64,000 bases of DNA, from the NCBI RefSeq assembly GCF_900129215.1, contig NZ_FQUQ01000009.1:62001-126000 (forward strand). Direction: 5' to 3'. Source of the DNA: Pedobacter caeni. GTDB lineage: Bacteria > Bacteroidota > Bacteroidia > Sphingobacteriales > Sphingobacteriaceae. The translations under genes were made by a program, and so were the position numbers. The notes beneath the pieces are model-generated. The model saw nothing but the letters and a program-made list of their open reading frames with translations, did not search any database and was not told where the DNA came from. Position 1 is the first letter of the stretch; the number at the start of each line of letters is the position of its first letter. Shown piece after piece: positions 52,437 to 61,241 of the stretch.

Positions 52437-54239
52437 ATGCAAAAAATAAGAAATATAGCTATCATAGCCCACGTTGACCACGGTAAAACTACACTGGTTG
52501 ATAAGATCTTACACTCTTGTTCAATCTTCCGTGATAACGAACAGTCGGGAGATTTAATACTTGACAATAACGATTTGGAACGTGAACGTGGTATTACCAT
52601 CGTTTCCAAAAACGTATCTGTTATGTATAAGGATGTAAAAATCAACATTATTGATACCCCTGGTCACGCCGATTTTGGTGGTGAAGTAGAACGTGTATTG
52701 AAAATGGCTGATGGAGTATTGTTATTGTGTGATGCTTTTGAAGGTGCAATGCCTCAAACTCGTTTCGTTACACAAAAAGCTTTGGCTCTGGGTTTAAAAC
52801 CAATCGTAGTCGTAAATAAAGTTGATAAAGAAAACTGTCGCCCTGAAGAGGTTTACGAACAGATTTTCGAATTGTTCTTTAACCTTGAAGCTACAGAAGA
52901 TCAATTGGATTTCCCTGTAATTTATGGTTCATCGAAACAAGGATGGATGAGTACTGACTGGAAAGTGCCTACTACAGACATTTTCGCACTTTTAGACGCA
53001 GTTGTTGCCAATATCCCTCCTGCGCCTACCAACGATGGTACACTTCAAATGCAGATCACCTCTTTAGATTATTCTTCTTTCGTAGGTCGTATCGCGGTTG
53101 GACGTGTTCACCGTGGTTCAATTAAAGAAAACCAACCGGTTACTTTAATTAAACGTGATGGTAAGATTGTAAAATCAAGAGTAAAAGAATTATATACTTT
53201 CGAAGGTTTAGGAAAGATCCGTGCTACTGAAGTAAAATCAGGAGATATCTGCGCTGTTGTAGGTATCGAAGGTTTTGATATCGGTGATACTATCGCTGAT
53301 TTTGATGCTCCGGAACAATTGCCGGTAATCAAAATTGATGAGCCAACAATGAACATGTTGTTCACCATCAATAACTCACCATTCTTCGGTAAAGAAGGTA
53401 AATTTGTTACATCTCAACGTATCAAAGAGCGTCTTTACAAAGAAATGGAGAAAAACTTAGCACTTAAAGTGGTAGAAACAGAGTCTCCTGATGCTTATTT
53501 AGTATACGGAAGGGGTATTCTCCATTTATCAGTATTGATCGAGACCATGCGTCGTGAAGGTTACGAGCTTCAGGTAGGTCAGCCACAGGTAATCATCAAA
53601 GAAATTGATGGTAAAAAATGTGAGCCGGTTGAAACCCTGATCGTTGATGTACCGGGTGAGGTTGCTGGTAAAGTAATTGAGCTGGTAACACAACGTAAAG
53701 GTGAATTGCTGATCATGGAGCCTAAAGGAGATTTACAACATTTAGAGTTTGAAATCCCTGCACGTGGTATCATCGGATTAAGAAATAACGTATTAACTGC
53801 TACTGGTGGTGAAGCGATTATGGCGCACCGTTTCAAAGCTTATGAGCCTTGGAAAGGAACTATTCCGGGAAGATTAAACGGAGTATTGGTTTCTATGGAA
53901 AAAGGTACAACTACCGCTTATTCTATTGACAAATTACAGGATCGTGGTCGTTTCTTCGTTGATCCGGGTGTTGATGTTTATGAAGGTCAGATTATGGGTG
54001 AGCACATCCGTGACAATGACCTGGTAGTAAATATTGTTAAAGGTAAAGCTTTAACCAACATGCGTGCTTCAGGTACTGATGACAATACACGTATTGCTCC
54101 TGCAATTAAATTCTCTTTAGAAGAGTGTATGGAATATATCCAGGCTGACGAGTACATCGAAGTTACCCCGGTAAGCATGCGTTTACGTAAAATCTACTTA
54201 ACTGAAGGTGAACGTAAAATAAAAGGTAAAAACTTCTAG
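52437..54239 (+). CDS. typA: Ribosome-associated GTPase TypA/BipA
   Basis: A 600-residue translational GTPase involved in ribosome assembly and stress adaptation. G motifs are complete: IAHVDHGKTTLVD (G1), ERGITI (G2), DTPGHADFGGEVERV (G3), NKVDKEN (G4) and GSSKQGW (G5). The EF-G-like domains and the BipA-specific C-terminal domain (IPGRLNGVLVSMEKGTTTAY, RGRFFVDPG) follow. Length is normal. It is transcribed alone, with a promoter before and a terminator behind. Confidence 0.97.
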   Translation: MQKIRNIAIIAHVDHGKTTLVDKILHSCSIFRDNEQSGDLILDNNDLERERGITIVSKNVSVMYKDVKINIIDTPGHADFGGEVERVLKMADGVLLLCDAFEGAMPQTRFVTQKALALGLKPIVVVNKVDKENCRPEEVYEQIFELFFNLEATEDQLDFPVIYGSSKQGWMSTDWKVPTTDIFALLDAVVANIPPAPTNDGTLQMQITSLDYSSFVGRIAVGRVHRGSIKENQPVTLIKRDGKIVKSRVKELYTFEGLGKIRATEVKSGDICAVVGIEGFDIGDTIADFDAPEQLPVIKIDEPTMNMLFTINNSPFFGKEGKFVTSQRIKERLYKEMEKNLALKVVETESPDAYLVYGRGILHLSVLIETMRREGYELQVGQPQVIIKEIDGKKCEPVETLIVDVPGEVAGKVIELVTQRKGELLIMEPKGDLQHLEFEIPARGIIGLRNNVLTATGGEAIMAHRFKAYEPWKGTIPGRLNGVLVSMEKGTTTAYSIDKLQDRGRFFVDPGVDVYEGQIMGEHIRDNDLVVNIVKGKALTNMRASGTDDNTRIAPAIKFSLEECMEYIQADEYIEVTPVSMRLRKIYLTEGERKIKGKNF

Positions 54240-54261
54240 TCCTTCGGGATCAGAAAATACG

Positions 54262-54293
54262 AGCCCGCAGGTCAACACCTGCGGGCTTTTTTT
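54262..54293 (+). terminator. Intrinsic terminator after typA
   Basis: Arms AGCCCGCAGGT and ACCTGCGGGCT with loop CAAC, followed by a T run. It begins 22 bp after the stop codon. Confidence 0.9.
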
Positions 54294-54857
54294 GTATACC
54301 GGAATTTGGTCGTAATCGACTATTGCTGGCAGCTTCAGAGCGGCATCAAAATACTTATCTTTTTGTTCAGCTTAGGTTGAACCACCATCAGAAAACGAAT
54401 AAATTTTTTCTTCGATAAAATAGCTGCCTGATGTTAGTTTTAATTTCAATAAGCTGTTTTTACGTGTATAAAAATTCTTTTTAGATAAAAATAATGTTTG
54501 ATAATGCAATAATTATATTATAATTTAGTTTTTGTAATTTATTATTGATTATTGTGCGGTATGTTTTTTTTAAATCATGTGTTTATTTCCTCTTGAATTA
54601 ATTAAGGTGATTTTAAGGCTGGGTTAAGGTGAAAGATGAAGTGCGAAAAGGATTTAAGAACAATCCGTAAGAGACTGTGTAATTTTTATTTTTCTGATAA
54701 AATCATCTATAAACGAGGTGTTATTATATTATAAGTGGGGGGCGATTGCGAATATACGAACGTGATAACCAGCATGAATGTTAAAAAAGAAATGCAGCTA
54801 ACAATAGCTAGGCGTGAAAAAGCTATACAATCTAACCACTAAAATTTAAACAAAACA
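54294..54857. other. 564-bp AT-rich intergenic region before the Cys-rich peptide gene
   Basis: No supported gene. The sequence is clearly more AT-rich than its surroundings. It holds two very short ORFs on the plus strand: 54636-54734 (32 codons, basic peptide, after an AAGGTGAAAG stretch) and 54774-54842 (22 codons, ending 15 bp before the peptide ATG). Neither has other support. A TTTTTG at about 54522 and several near-matches to the -7 consensus exist but none is convincing. The region may hold a long regulated 5' leader for the peptide at 54858. Confidence 0.5.
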
Positions 54858-55070
54858 ATGGAAAAATTAAATTTAACCCCATCAAGAGGTCTGAATGCTG
54901 AGATTTTAACAAGAACTCAATTAAAAAAAGTATTGGGCGGTAAAGTTGAGCCTGATTGCAGTGATGATTGTGATACAGACGATAAATGCCAGACTGGATA
55001 TGTATGTAGATCTCAGCCATGTGGACAAACTACATACATGACCTGTGTACCTAAAGGTGGTGCGTCATAG
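54858..55070 (+). CDS. Double-glycine-leader, six-cysteine secreted peptide (putative bacteriocin-like/RiPP precursor)
   Basis: A 70-residue protein. Residues 1-28 look like a Bacteroidetes double-glycine leader, with LTRTQLKKVLGG ending at Gly27-Gly28. Residues 29-70 would be the mature peptide, which is acidic at first and contains six Cys (34, 38, 44, 50, 55, 63), consistent with three disulfides. Such leaders are cut by peptidase-containing ABC transporters (C39 type). No such transporter, radical-SAM enzyme or cyclodehydratase lies in this window. The gene is monocistronic: a 0.6-kb AT-rich region precedes it and a 23-bp-stem terminator follows. I do not recognise the core as any named toxin or bacteriocin. 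Confidence 0.75.
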   Translation: MEKLNLTPSRGLNAEILTRTQLKKVLGGKVEPDCSDDCDTDDKCQTGYVCRSQPCGQTTYMTCVPKGGAS

Positions 55071-55091
55071 TAAGGGTCCTTAATTATTATT

Positions 55092-55143
55092 AACGCGTTG
55101 GAATATGAATCAGCAAGCTGATTCATATTCCAACGCGTTTTTT
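55092..55143 (+). terminator. Terminator with an unusually long perfect stem
   Basis: A perfect inverted repeat with 23-base arms (55092-55114 and 55117-55139, core CAGCAAGCTG) is followed by a T run. It starts 22 bp after the peptide gene stop. The stem is far longer than the others in this window. Confidence 0.85.
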
Positions 55144-55215
55144 ATGAAATCCTTTTCTTTTGTCAATTTATATAGCATAAGTAGCCAATTCTTACTGGCT
55201 GCTCTTCTTTTTTCT

Positions 55216-55223
55216 TAATTTTG
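55216..55223 (+). promoter_or_regulatory. Possible promoter element of the SDR gene
   Basis: TAATTTTG lies 20 bp before the ATG and matches the -7 consensus. No -33 TTTG is seen. Confidence 0.45.
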
Positions 55224-55242
55224 GCACCTAATACAAGACAAT

Positions 55243-55959
55243 ATGGAATCATTGAAGGGAAAAAATGCCATCATTACCGGTGCCGGAAAAGGAATCGGAC
55301 GTGCCATGGCTATTGGCCTGGCACAGGAAGGTGTGAATATAGGTTTAGTGGCAAGAACAACATCTGACTTAGAAAAAGTAGCCGCAGAATTGGCGCAGTA
55401 TGGGGTCAAAACTGCAATCGCAACAGCAGATGTAACTGATATTAACGCTGTCAATGTGGCCATTGCTTCGATAAAATCTTCATTGGGTGCAATAGATATT
55501 CTGATTAACAATGCAGGGATTGGTGCTTTTGGTTCTTTTATGGAGCTGGAGCCCGAAAAATGGGAAGAGATCGTTAAGGTCAACCTATTTGGCCCTTATC
55601 ATGTCACCCGAGCAGTGCTTCCCGAGATGATCGAGAGAAAAGCAGGGGACATCATCAATGTTTCTTCCACTGCAGGTAAAAATGGTGCCGCAGTGACCAG
55701 TGCCTACAGCGCTTCTAAATTCGGCCTGATCGGAATGTCCGAATCATTGATGCAGGAAGTACGTAAACACAATATCCGTGTGAGCACTTTGGTTCCAAGT
55801 ACCATTTCCACTGATATGGCAAAGGACCTCAAACTAACAGATGGAAATCCAGACCGTGTGATGCAACCGGAAGATTTTGCGGAACTGGTGGTTGCACAAT
55901 TGAAGCTTAACCGCAGGGTATTCCTGAAAGAAGCCGGATTGTGGTCAACAAATCCTTAA
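55243..55959 (+). CDS. Short-chain dehydrogenase/reductase (3-ketoacyl-ACP-reductase-like)
   Basis: A 238-residue classical SDR. The cofactor loop is AIITGAGKGIGRAMAIGLAQEG, INNAGIGAFG is the structural NNAG motif, and the active site is Ser in INVSSTAGKNG with YSASKFGLIG (Tyr-x3-Lys). It reduces a carbonyl with NAD(P)H; the substrate cannot be told. FabG-like proteins of this type are common and need not be the housekeeping fatty-acid enzyme. It stands alone between two terminators. Confidence 0.9.
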   Translation: MESLKGKNAIITGAGKGIGRAMAIGLAQEGVNIGLVARTTSDLEKVAAELAQYGVKTAIATADVTDINAVNVAIASIKSSLGAIDILINNAGIGAFGSFMELEPEKWEEIVKVNLFGPYHVTRAVLPEMIERKAGDIINVSSTAGKNGAAVTSAYSASKFGLIGMSESLMQEVRKHNIRVSTLVPSTISTDMAKDLKLTDGNPDRVMQPEDFAELVVAQLKLNRRVFLKEAGLWSTNP

Positions 55960-55981
55960 ATCGTAAAGAACAAAACATAAA

Positions 55982-56013
55982 AATCCCCTGAATCCCTAAG
56001 GATCTCAGGGGAT
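55982..56013. terminator. Terminator between convergent SDR and astacin genes
   Basis: Arms ATCCCCTGA and TCAGGGGAT with a 14-base loop that can pair partly (TCCCTAAGGA). T tracts are weak, so it may be bidirectional with moderate efficiency. Confidence 0.6.
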
Positions 56014-56025
56014 CATATAATTGCG

Positions 56026-57291
56026 CTAGTTTATTTTCTTAAATTTCCAGAGTTGTGCCTTTGAAAGACTTAGATCTCCAATCTTTACGGCAGAATCATC
56101 AACAGTTGCAGTATCCTGCACATCTAAACTCACTTTTCTTGCACTTGCAGGAATAAGCCTGAAATAATCATTGGTATACGAAGGCACAATCTGCCACAAT
56201 TGATTGTTGCCTGTTGAAGAAGTATATACAATGACATTCGTTCCGGATGCGGTTGAGCCTCCTTCCACATCAAGGGATTTTCCTGTGTTATTTTGAGGAA
56301 CAAGCTTATAAAATCCATCTCTCACATGGCTGATCTGCCAACGTTGGTTCAGGCCATCATCATCCGTTTTAATAGTGATACTTTTGTTGTTGGCAGCTAC
56401 CTGAAGATTTTTTCCTTCAGCATGCTGAGGTTCTATCTCATAAGTTCCTGCCTGTATATGTGTCCCCTGATTGTATTTGTAGTTGGTACTCAAACGGTCC
56501 CCTTCAGAAAGCTGTGTACGTTGCATATTCCATCCGGTCCCATCTTTTCTGCTCATTGAAGTTCCTGAGGGATAAATCATGATCGAAGTATAGTCAAATG
56601 GTCCAACCCCAAACGCGCTTGGTGCAGGGATATACTGAGAGTTAGTGGTATTTACATTGATGAACAAATCGCGGTCAGGCCGGCGTTGCTCATGGTGTAA
56701 TCCTAAAGCATGACCAATTTCATGGGCGATGGATCCCACAGGATAAGAATCCGGATCCACGGAGATGATTTGGGGACCTCCTTTTCTTCCTATTGAGTTA
56801 CTGAAAGCAGAATTGTCGCTGTTTTCATTGAGTTCAATATAATCTGAAGTATTGGCATCGGCTACTATAAATTCAAAATCAAGGCCTGGTACTGTCCAGA
56901 AAGCCGTGGCTCTGATCCAGCGGGCTTTTAGGGTGTCGGAGATGCCGGTCGCAAACTTATAATAGACTTTTCTGTTCGTCCATAATTTTCCCTCTACAGC
57001 GCCTTCCGTTGATGGTTTTCCAGCCAGAGATACATCAGCTGCGTTTAAGACAACGTCATTTGAAAACAGGTATTTTCCGTTTTCGATTTCCAGAAGGTCT
57101 ACGAGTTCTCCCTGATAGTATCCTTTTATACTGGCTCCTGTAGTTTTGGGCTGATAGGTTTCTGCTTTAAGCCCCTTCGCAGAAATCGGATCTGAAAGGT
57201 TGTGCTCACCTTCGCTAGATTTTTTACACGCAGCAACACTGGTCGTGATTAAGACCGCTGCGAGTAATTTTTTTAAATGTGTTTGTTTCAT
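56026..57291 (-). CDS. Astacin-like (M12A) zinc protease lipoprotein with ricin-type lectin domain
   Basis: A 421-residue lipoprotein (lipobox SVAAC, Cys22). The protease domain (about 95-285) has the full astacin signature HEIGHALGLHHEQRRPDRD and a Met-turn-like SIMIYPSG. The C-terminal part (about 285-421) is a ricin B-type trefoil with QxW repeats (NQRWQISHV, NQLWQIVPS, QLWKFKK) and QNNTGKSLDVEGGS. It should cut extracellular protein while binding sugar. Astacins often have a pro-peptide with a blocking residue; residues 25-95 could fill that role. Bacterial astacins are uncommon but known in Bacteroidetes and Myxobacteria. Confidence 0.88.
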   Translation of the reverse strand: MKQTHLKKLLAAVLITTSVAACKKSSEGEHNLSDPISAKGLKAETYQPKTTGASIKGYYQGELVDLLEIENGKYLFSNDVVLNAADVSLAGKPSTEGAVEGKLWTNRKVYYKFATGISDTLKARWIRATAFWTVPGLDFEFIVADANTSDYIELNENSDNSAFSNSIGRKGGPQIISVDPDSYPVGSIAHEIGHALGLHHEQRRPDRDLFINVNTTNSQYIPAPSAFGVGPFDYTSIMIYPSGTSMSRKDGTGWNMQRTQLSEGDRLSTNYKYNQGTHIQAGTYEIEPQHAEGKNLQVAANNKSITIKTDDDGLNQRWQISHVRDGFYKLVPQNNTGKSLDVEGGSTASGTNVIVYTSSTGNNQLWQIVPSYTNDYFRLIPASARKVSLDVQDTATVDDSAVKIGDLSLSKAQLWKFKKIN

Positions 57292-57493
57292 TGGGATGAT
57301 TGGTTTTTGGTGATTAGGAATAATTACATATCATTACAAAGTATAGCCATAGGATAAATTAGCTGATATTCGTAATGATACTTAATCTTGGATATTAACC
57401 CTACCAAAGCAGACACTTTGTAAGTTTCCTATACTCTTTTGTAATAAAAGTATATGTTTGGTATGCATTTTCTTGTGTAGGAGAGCAGCTGTT

Positions 57494-58174
57494 CTATGCT
57501 GCCCGGTATCGGTGTGCCAGGAGTCGGTTCTCTTTGAAAATTCTGGATTTATACATCCATTGATAGCTCAATAGTGCACAGCAAATTCCGACCAGGGCTC
57601 CAATAACCACATCCTGTAAGAAATGTTGAGCGAGGTAGATGCGGGAATATCCGCAAAGCACAGCAAAAGAAAGACAGTATAATGAAATCCGTTTTTTCTT
57701 GAAAACAAGTACCATTACTGTGGCAAGGGCGAAAGCTGAGGCAGTATGTCCGGAAGGGAAGGAATTAGAGCTGTGCAGGTTTAAGCCATTTACGAAATGA
57801 GGGTAATTGAAGCCAATCTGTTCAAAATATAAGCCAGGACGCGGCATATTAAACACCCTTTTCATCATTTGAACCATCAAGCCTGAACTGAGAAAAGCCA
57901 TTAATAGAATTGTTGCCTTTTTTCTTTTTTTAAGGAAAATAAGAATAACGATGATCATCAGGGTAAAAAGACCATCTCCAAGGTTTGTGACCATTAGAAA
58001 AAACTGATCCAGCCATAAAGGATGGTAACTGTTAAGCATCAGGAAGCCATCAGCCTTCGAAAAACAACAATTAAAAAGGAGTGAGAAAGTCAGCAGGAGG
58101 ATGACAAAACCGAAATAGCAGGGTAGTCTGAAAATTCGTTGTAACATTTGAGGCGCTGTATTGCTTTGCTTCAA
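57494..58174 (-). CDS. PAP2 superfamily membrane phosphatase
   Basis: The 226-residue protein has about six membrane helices and the three PAP2 motifs: KRVFNMPRP (with Lys/Arg and Pro), PSGHTASAFAL (catalytic His) and SRIYLAQHFLQDVVIGALVG (second His and Asp). Relatives dephosphorylate phosphatidic acid, lipid A or undecaprenyl pyrophosphate on the outer face of the inner membrane. ATG 58147 (MLQRIF) is an alternative start. It lies 64 bp downstream of the AAA gene on the same strand. Confidence 0.9.
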   Translation of the reverse strand: MKQSNTAPQMLQRIFRLPCYFGFVILLLTFSLLFNCCFSKADGFLMLNSYHPLWLDQFFLMVTNLGDGLFTLMIIVILIFLKKRKKATILLMAFLSSGLMVQMMKRVFNMPRPGLYFEQIGFNYPHFVNGLNLHSSNSFPSGHTASAFALATVMVLVFKKKRISLYCLSFAVLCGYSRIYLAQHFLQDVVIGALVGICCALLSYQWMYKSRIFKENRLLAHRYRAA

Positions 58175-58238
58175 ATATAGCGCAGCACTATAAAGACGGA
58201 GTTAAGCTAATGTCATGATATTGTCATGTAGACGAGCC

Positions 58239-58970
58239 TTAGTCAAATAGAAAACGAAAATAAGCATCTGGATTATCTAAAAAGCTTTTGGTAATCTGGT
58301 AATGTTCGGTGTCTTTGTAGCCGATTTCTTCCAGTCCGGATTCTCCAAAGCTAAATATCGTGGACTCCGGATAACAAAGTAGCATAGGGGAATGCGTGGC
58401 AATGATAAATTGTGCCTTGCCCGATTGTTCCAGTTTATTGATCACAGACATAAAGGTCATCAGTCTGTTGGGAGAGAGTGCAGCTTCAGGCTCATCCAGA
58501 ATATAAATACCCCTGTTGAATTGATTTTGGAAAAGCGAAAAAAAAGATTCTCCATGACTTTGTTCATGAAGAGATTTACCTCCATAGGCATCCAGAATGC
58601 TGGAATCCTCAATCGCCATTTCATCAATATAGTCTGCAAAATTGAAAAAGCTCTCCGCACGCATAAAAAAGCCATTGCTGATGCGCTTAGGAGTCCATCC
58701 AAGTGTAATTGATTTGCTGAGAGGGGTATTATAGCCCTCGTATTGGGCCTCTGCACCTGAATGATGATTGCGGTTTCCGCCACGCAGGCTAAATCCACAC
58801 TGATCCGCAATTGCTTCTAATAGCGTTGACTTCCCGGAACCATTTTCCCCCACAAAGAAAGTTACATTATCGCGTAACCGGAGGGTTAGTCCCTCTTTAA
58901 ACGCAGGGATAGAAAATGGATATTCTGCTATCGTCGTTTTAGGCAGGCTGATATGTGATAGAAAAGGCAT
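58239..58970 (-). CDS. AAA family ATPase (COG3910-like predicted ATPase)
   Basis: A 243-residue ABC/SMC-type ATPase. It has a Walker A FFVGENGSGKSTLLEAIA, a Walker B GIYILDEPEAALSPNR with the catalytic Glu, and the downstream QFIIATHSPMLL His switch. No membrane or DNA-binding part is visible. COG3910 members are widespread housekeeping-like predicted ATPases of unknown role; I see no nuclease or defence partner beside it. It is 2 bp from the upstream glycosyltransferase gene. Confidence 0.87.
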   Translation of the reverse strand: MPFLSHISLPKTTIAEYPFSIPAFKEGLTLRLRDNVTFFVGENGSGKSTLLEAIADQCGFSLRGGNRNHHSGAEAQYEGYNTPLSKSITLGWTPKRISNGFFMRAESFFNFADYIDEMAIEDSSILDAYGGKSLHEQSHGESFFSLFQNQFNRGIYILDEPEAALSPNRLMTFMSVINKLEQSGKAQFIIATHSPMLLCYPESTIFSFGESGLEEIGYKDTEHYQITKSFLDNPDAYFRFLFD

Positions 58971-58972
58971 AA

Positions 58973-59722
58973 TTAATCATTGGTTCTGCGGTGGCGGATG
59001 TAGTATTGTGCCAGATTAATTGCAATGAAAATATGATTGATCAGATTTGGAACGAGTCCATAATACTTGGTAAATATGCGGAAACGTTCTTTCAGGCTTG
59101 CCAGATGCTTTTTCTTAGAGACCCCACCAACAAGGTATTTGGCCACGTAACTATGGGTGTTCACAATGCTGGATGCATTTTTTGCCGCCCTGATGATCCA
59201 GTCGATATCAGAACTGTACTTATACTGCAGATTGAACGGTTCTGCCAGGCTGCGTTTCACATAAATTGCCTGGTGACTAATGCTCATCCCATATTTAAAA
59301 CTCTGCCAGTCGAAATTTTCAGGTGAGCAATGTCTTCTTTGTCCCAGACTTTCCCACTTTTCATTAAACATCTCTGTCTCTCCATAATAGATGTCTGCTG
59401 CGGCAGCGGTATCAAAAACTTCGGCAACAGTTACCGGTGCATAAATTTCATCTCCGGAATTCATAAACAGCACGTAATCCCCTGTTGCAAGGGTAAGTCC
59501 TTTGTTCATGGCATCGTAGATTCCTTTGTCCGGTTCTGAAATAAACTGAGTCAATCTCGACTTATATTTATAGATGATGTCCTTTGTGCCGTCATTAGAA
59601 GCCCCGTCGATCAGAATATATTCAATGTTCGGGTACGTTTGATTCAATACAGAAAGCATGGTGCGTTCAATATCCTTTACATTATTATAAACGATGGTGA
59701 TGACACTTAGCTTTGGTTGCAT
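58973..59722 (-). CDS. Glycosyltransferase family 2 protein
   Basis: The 249-residue protein has the GT-A fold: LSVITIVYNNVKDIERTMLSVL, YILIDGASNDGTKDII and LTLATGDYVLFMNSGDEIY with the metal-binding residues. Such enzymes transfer a sugar from a nucleotide donor to an acceptor, usually polysaccharide or glycolipid. The start at 59722 (MQPKLSV) is chosen; the frame is open to 59797. It lies 19 bp after the family 4 glycosyltransferase gene. Confidence 0.9.
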   Translation of the reverse strand: MQPKLSVITIVYNNVKDIERTMLSVLNQTYPNIEYILIDGASNDGTKDIIYKYKSRLTQFISEPDKGIYDAMNKGLTLATGDYVLFMNSGDEIYAPVTVAEVFDTAAAADIYYGETEMFNEKWESLGQRRHCSPENFDWQSFKYGMSISHQAIYVKRSLAEPFNLQYKYSSDIDWIIRAAKNASSIVNTHSYVAKYLVGGVSKKKHLASLKERFRIFTKYYGLVPNLINHIFIAINLAQYYIRHRRTND

Positions 59723-59741
59723 GGAGATAAAATCTAAAAAA

Positions 59742-61013
59742 TTAGCGCGGCTGTAAATTAATAAGGGATTGATACAATAATAAGTGTTTTTCTGCAATAA
59801 CAGGCTCAGAGAACTGAGTTAAAATCGTTCTTCTTGCTTCTTTTTGAATATCAGGTGCATTTTCATCATGATATAACCATTCTATTCCTGTGGCCAGGTC
59901 TTCGGAAGATTCATATTCTGCGAGATAACCATTTTCTAAATGTCTTACCATATCAGGGATACCACCTGTTTTAAAGGCGACCACAGGTGTTGCGCATGCC
60001 AGACTTTCCATTACCGTGTTCGGAAGGTTATCTTCCAGTGAGGGCGTTATAAATACGTCTGCAGCGGAATAACACTTTGCCAGATGTTCGTCATTGTTGA
60101 TGGTCCCCAGAAATGTGGTTTTAAAAGGAAATTCCGGCATATCAACATTGTCTTTATTCCCGAAAATGACCAGTTCTATATTTTCTTTGATGATCCCCGG
60201 TCTTTTGGCCAGGTCATTCAATGCATCGATGAGATAGGAGGTTCCCTTATGTTTATCGTTCTTTGAAGGCATAAAACCACTCATCAGGACAAATTTATCC
60301 GGATTGATCTTTAGCACTTTTTTAGCTTCAGATTTTACATAAGGTTTGAAAACGTTCGTCTCAATCGTATTTGGAATAACAGTGATGTTGCGGGTTCCCA
60401 GCAAACTGCTTAGTTTTACAGACTCGGCCATCCAGTTGCTTGGGGCTACAATATGGCAATTGAGCTCTGAATATGCCTTTTTCTTGCGCAACCATGTTTT
60501 ATGAGAAAAATCGTCCTTCCCGCTAAACTTTAATAGCGGACAGGAGCCACATTCTTTGTGGTAATTTTCGCAGGAATAGCGCACATGACAGCCGCCGGTA
60601 AATGCATTGCTGTCATGAAAGGTCCATACTACCGGTTTCTCCAGTTCATCAATCTCAGCAAGGAACTTTGGAGATAAAAAACCATGGTTAATCCAATGCA
60701 GATGAATGATGTCTGCTTCCTTAACCTTTGGGTGTTTGATCACCGAACGGCCAAACCACTGCAAAGAAAAGGGGGTTTTTACCGCTTTCGAAAATGCCTT
60801 TGACAAATAGCGCTCAGCAAGGATGTTGAAAACAGCCGTCGCCTTCTGAAAAGGGCTTTTACTGAAAGTTTCCGTAAGCTTACTTTCTTTAAACTGAAAA
60901 TAGACCAGCACACTTGAATCGACATCTTGTGCCTTCAATGCATCATTTAGTCGCAAACAGGCCCTTCCGGCACCTCCGTTCCCTTCATATGTATTTAGGT
61001 GTACTACTTTCAA
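59742..61013 (-). CDS. Glycosyltransferase family 4 protein
   Basis: A 423-residue GT-B enzyme. The N-terminal donor/acceptor part begins HLNTYEGNGGAGRACLRLND and includes a Cys-rich insert (GCHVRYSCENYHKECGSCP, a putative metal-binding patch seen in some WbdH-like enzymes). The C-terminal nucleotide-sugar site is FITPSLEDNLPNTVMESLA. It probably builds surface polysaccharide. It is the first gene of a run with GT2 and the AAA ATPase. Confidence 0.9.
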   Translation of the reverse strand: MKVVHLNTYEGNGGAGRACLRLNDALKAQDVDSSVLVYFQFKESKLTETFSKSPFQKATAVFNILAERYLSKAFSKAVKTPFSLQWFGRSVIKHPKVKEADIIHLHWINHGFLSPKFLAEIDELEKPVVWTFHDSNAFTGGCHVRYSCENYHKECGSCPLLKFSGKDDFSHKTWLRKKKAYSELNCHIVAPSNWMAESVKLSSLLGTRNITVIPNTIETNVFKPYVKSEAKKVLKINPDKFVLMSGFMPSKNDKHKGTSYLIDALNDLAKRPGIIKENIELVIFGNKDNVDMPEFPFKTTFLGTINNDEHLAKCYSAADVFITPSLEDNLPNTVMESLACATPVVAFKTGGIPDMVRHLENGYLAEYESSEDLATGIEWLYHDENAPDIQKEARRTILTQFSEPVIAEKHLLLYQSLINLQPR

Positions 61014-61241
61014 TTTATCAAAATTATCTATTATTGTGAACCATTGTTAAATTCTTATGTATTTTCGTTGGTTTCTACCAGTATTTATTAAAAAGATGTT
61101 CCCTTCAGGCCGAAACTGATGTTCAGCTTTCTACCTGATGCCTAACAGATATATCCTTTTTAAAACAGTATAATAGAAAAAACATTGTTTGTATGCCGAT
61201 AAAAATAATTTAAAAAATCTAAATAGAACCAAATATATACA

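Noticed and set aside
54636..54734. 32-codon basic ORF with an AAGGTGAAAG stretch before it
   Set aside because: The peptide has no recognisable pattern and lies in AT-rich DNA. It is noted in the intergenic entry but not called a gene.
54832..55020. 62-codon minus-strand frame overlapping the Cys-rich peptide gene
   Set aside because: It has no recognisable motif, and the plus-strand frame has a leader, a Cys pattern and a terminator.
58239..58970. AAA ATPase as part of an anti-phage defence pair
   Set aside because: No nuclease, toxin or reverse transcriptase is beside it. It is flanked by glycosyltransferases and a PAP2 phosphatase and looks like the common COG3910 ATPase.
61019..61026. 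TAATTTTG on the minus strand directly before the family 4 glycosyltransferase gene
   Set aside because: It is only 6 bp from the start codon and lacks a -33 TTTG, so it is probably a chance match.
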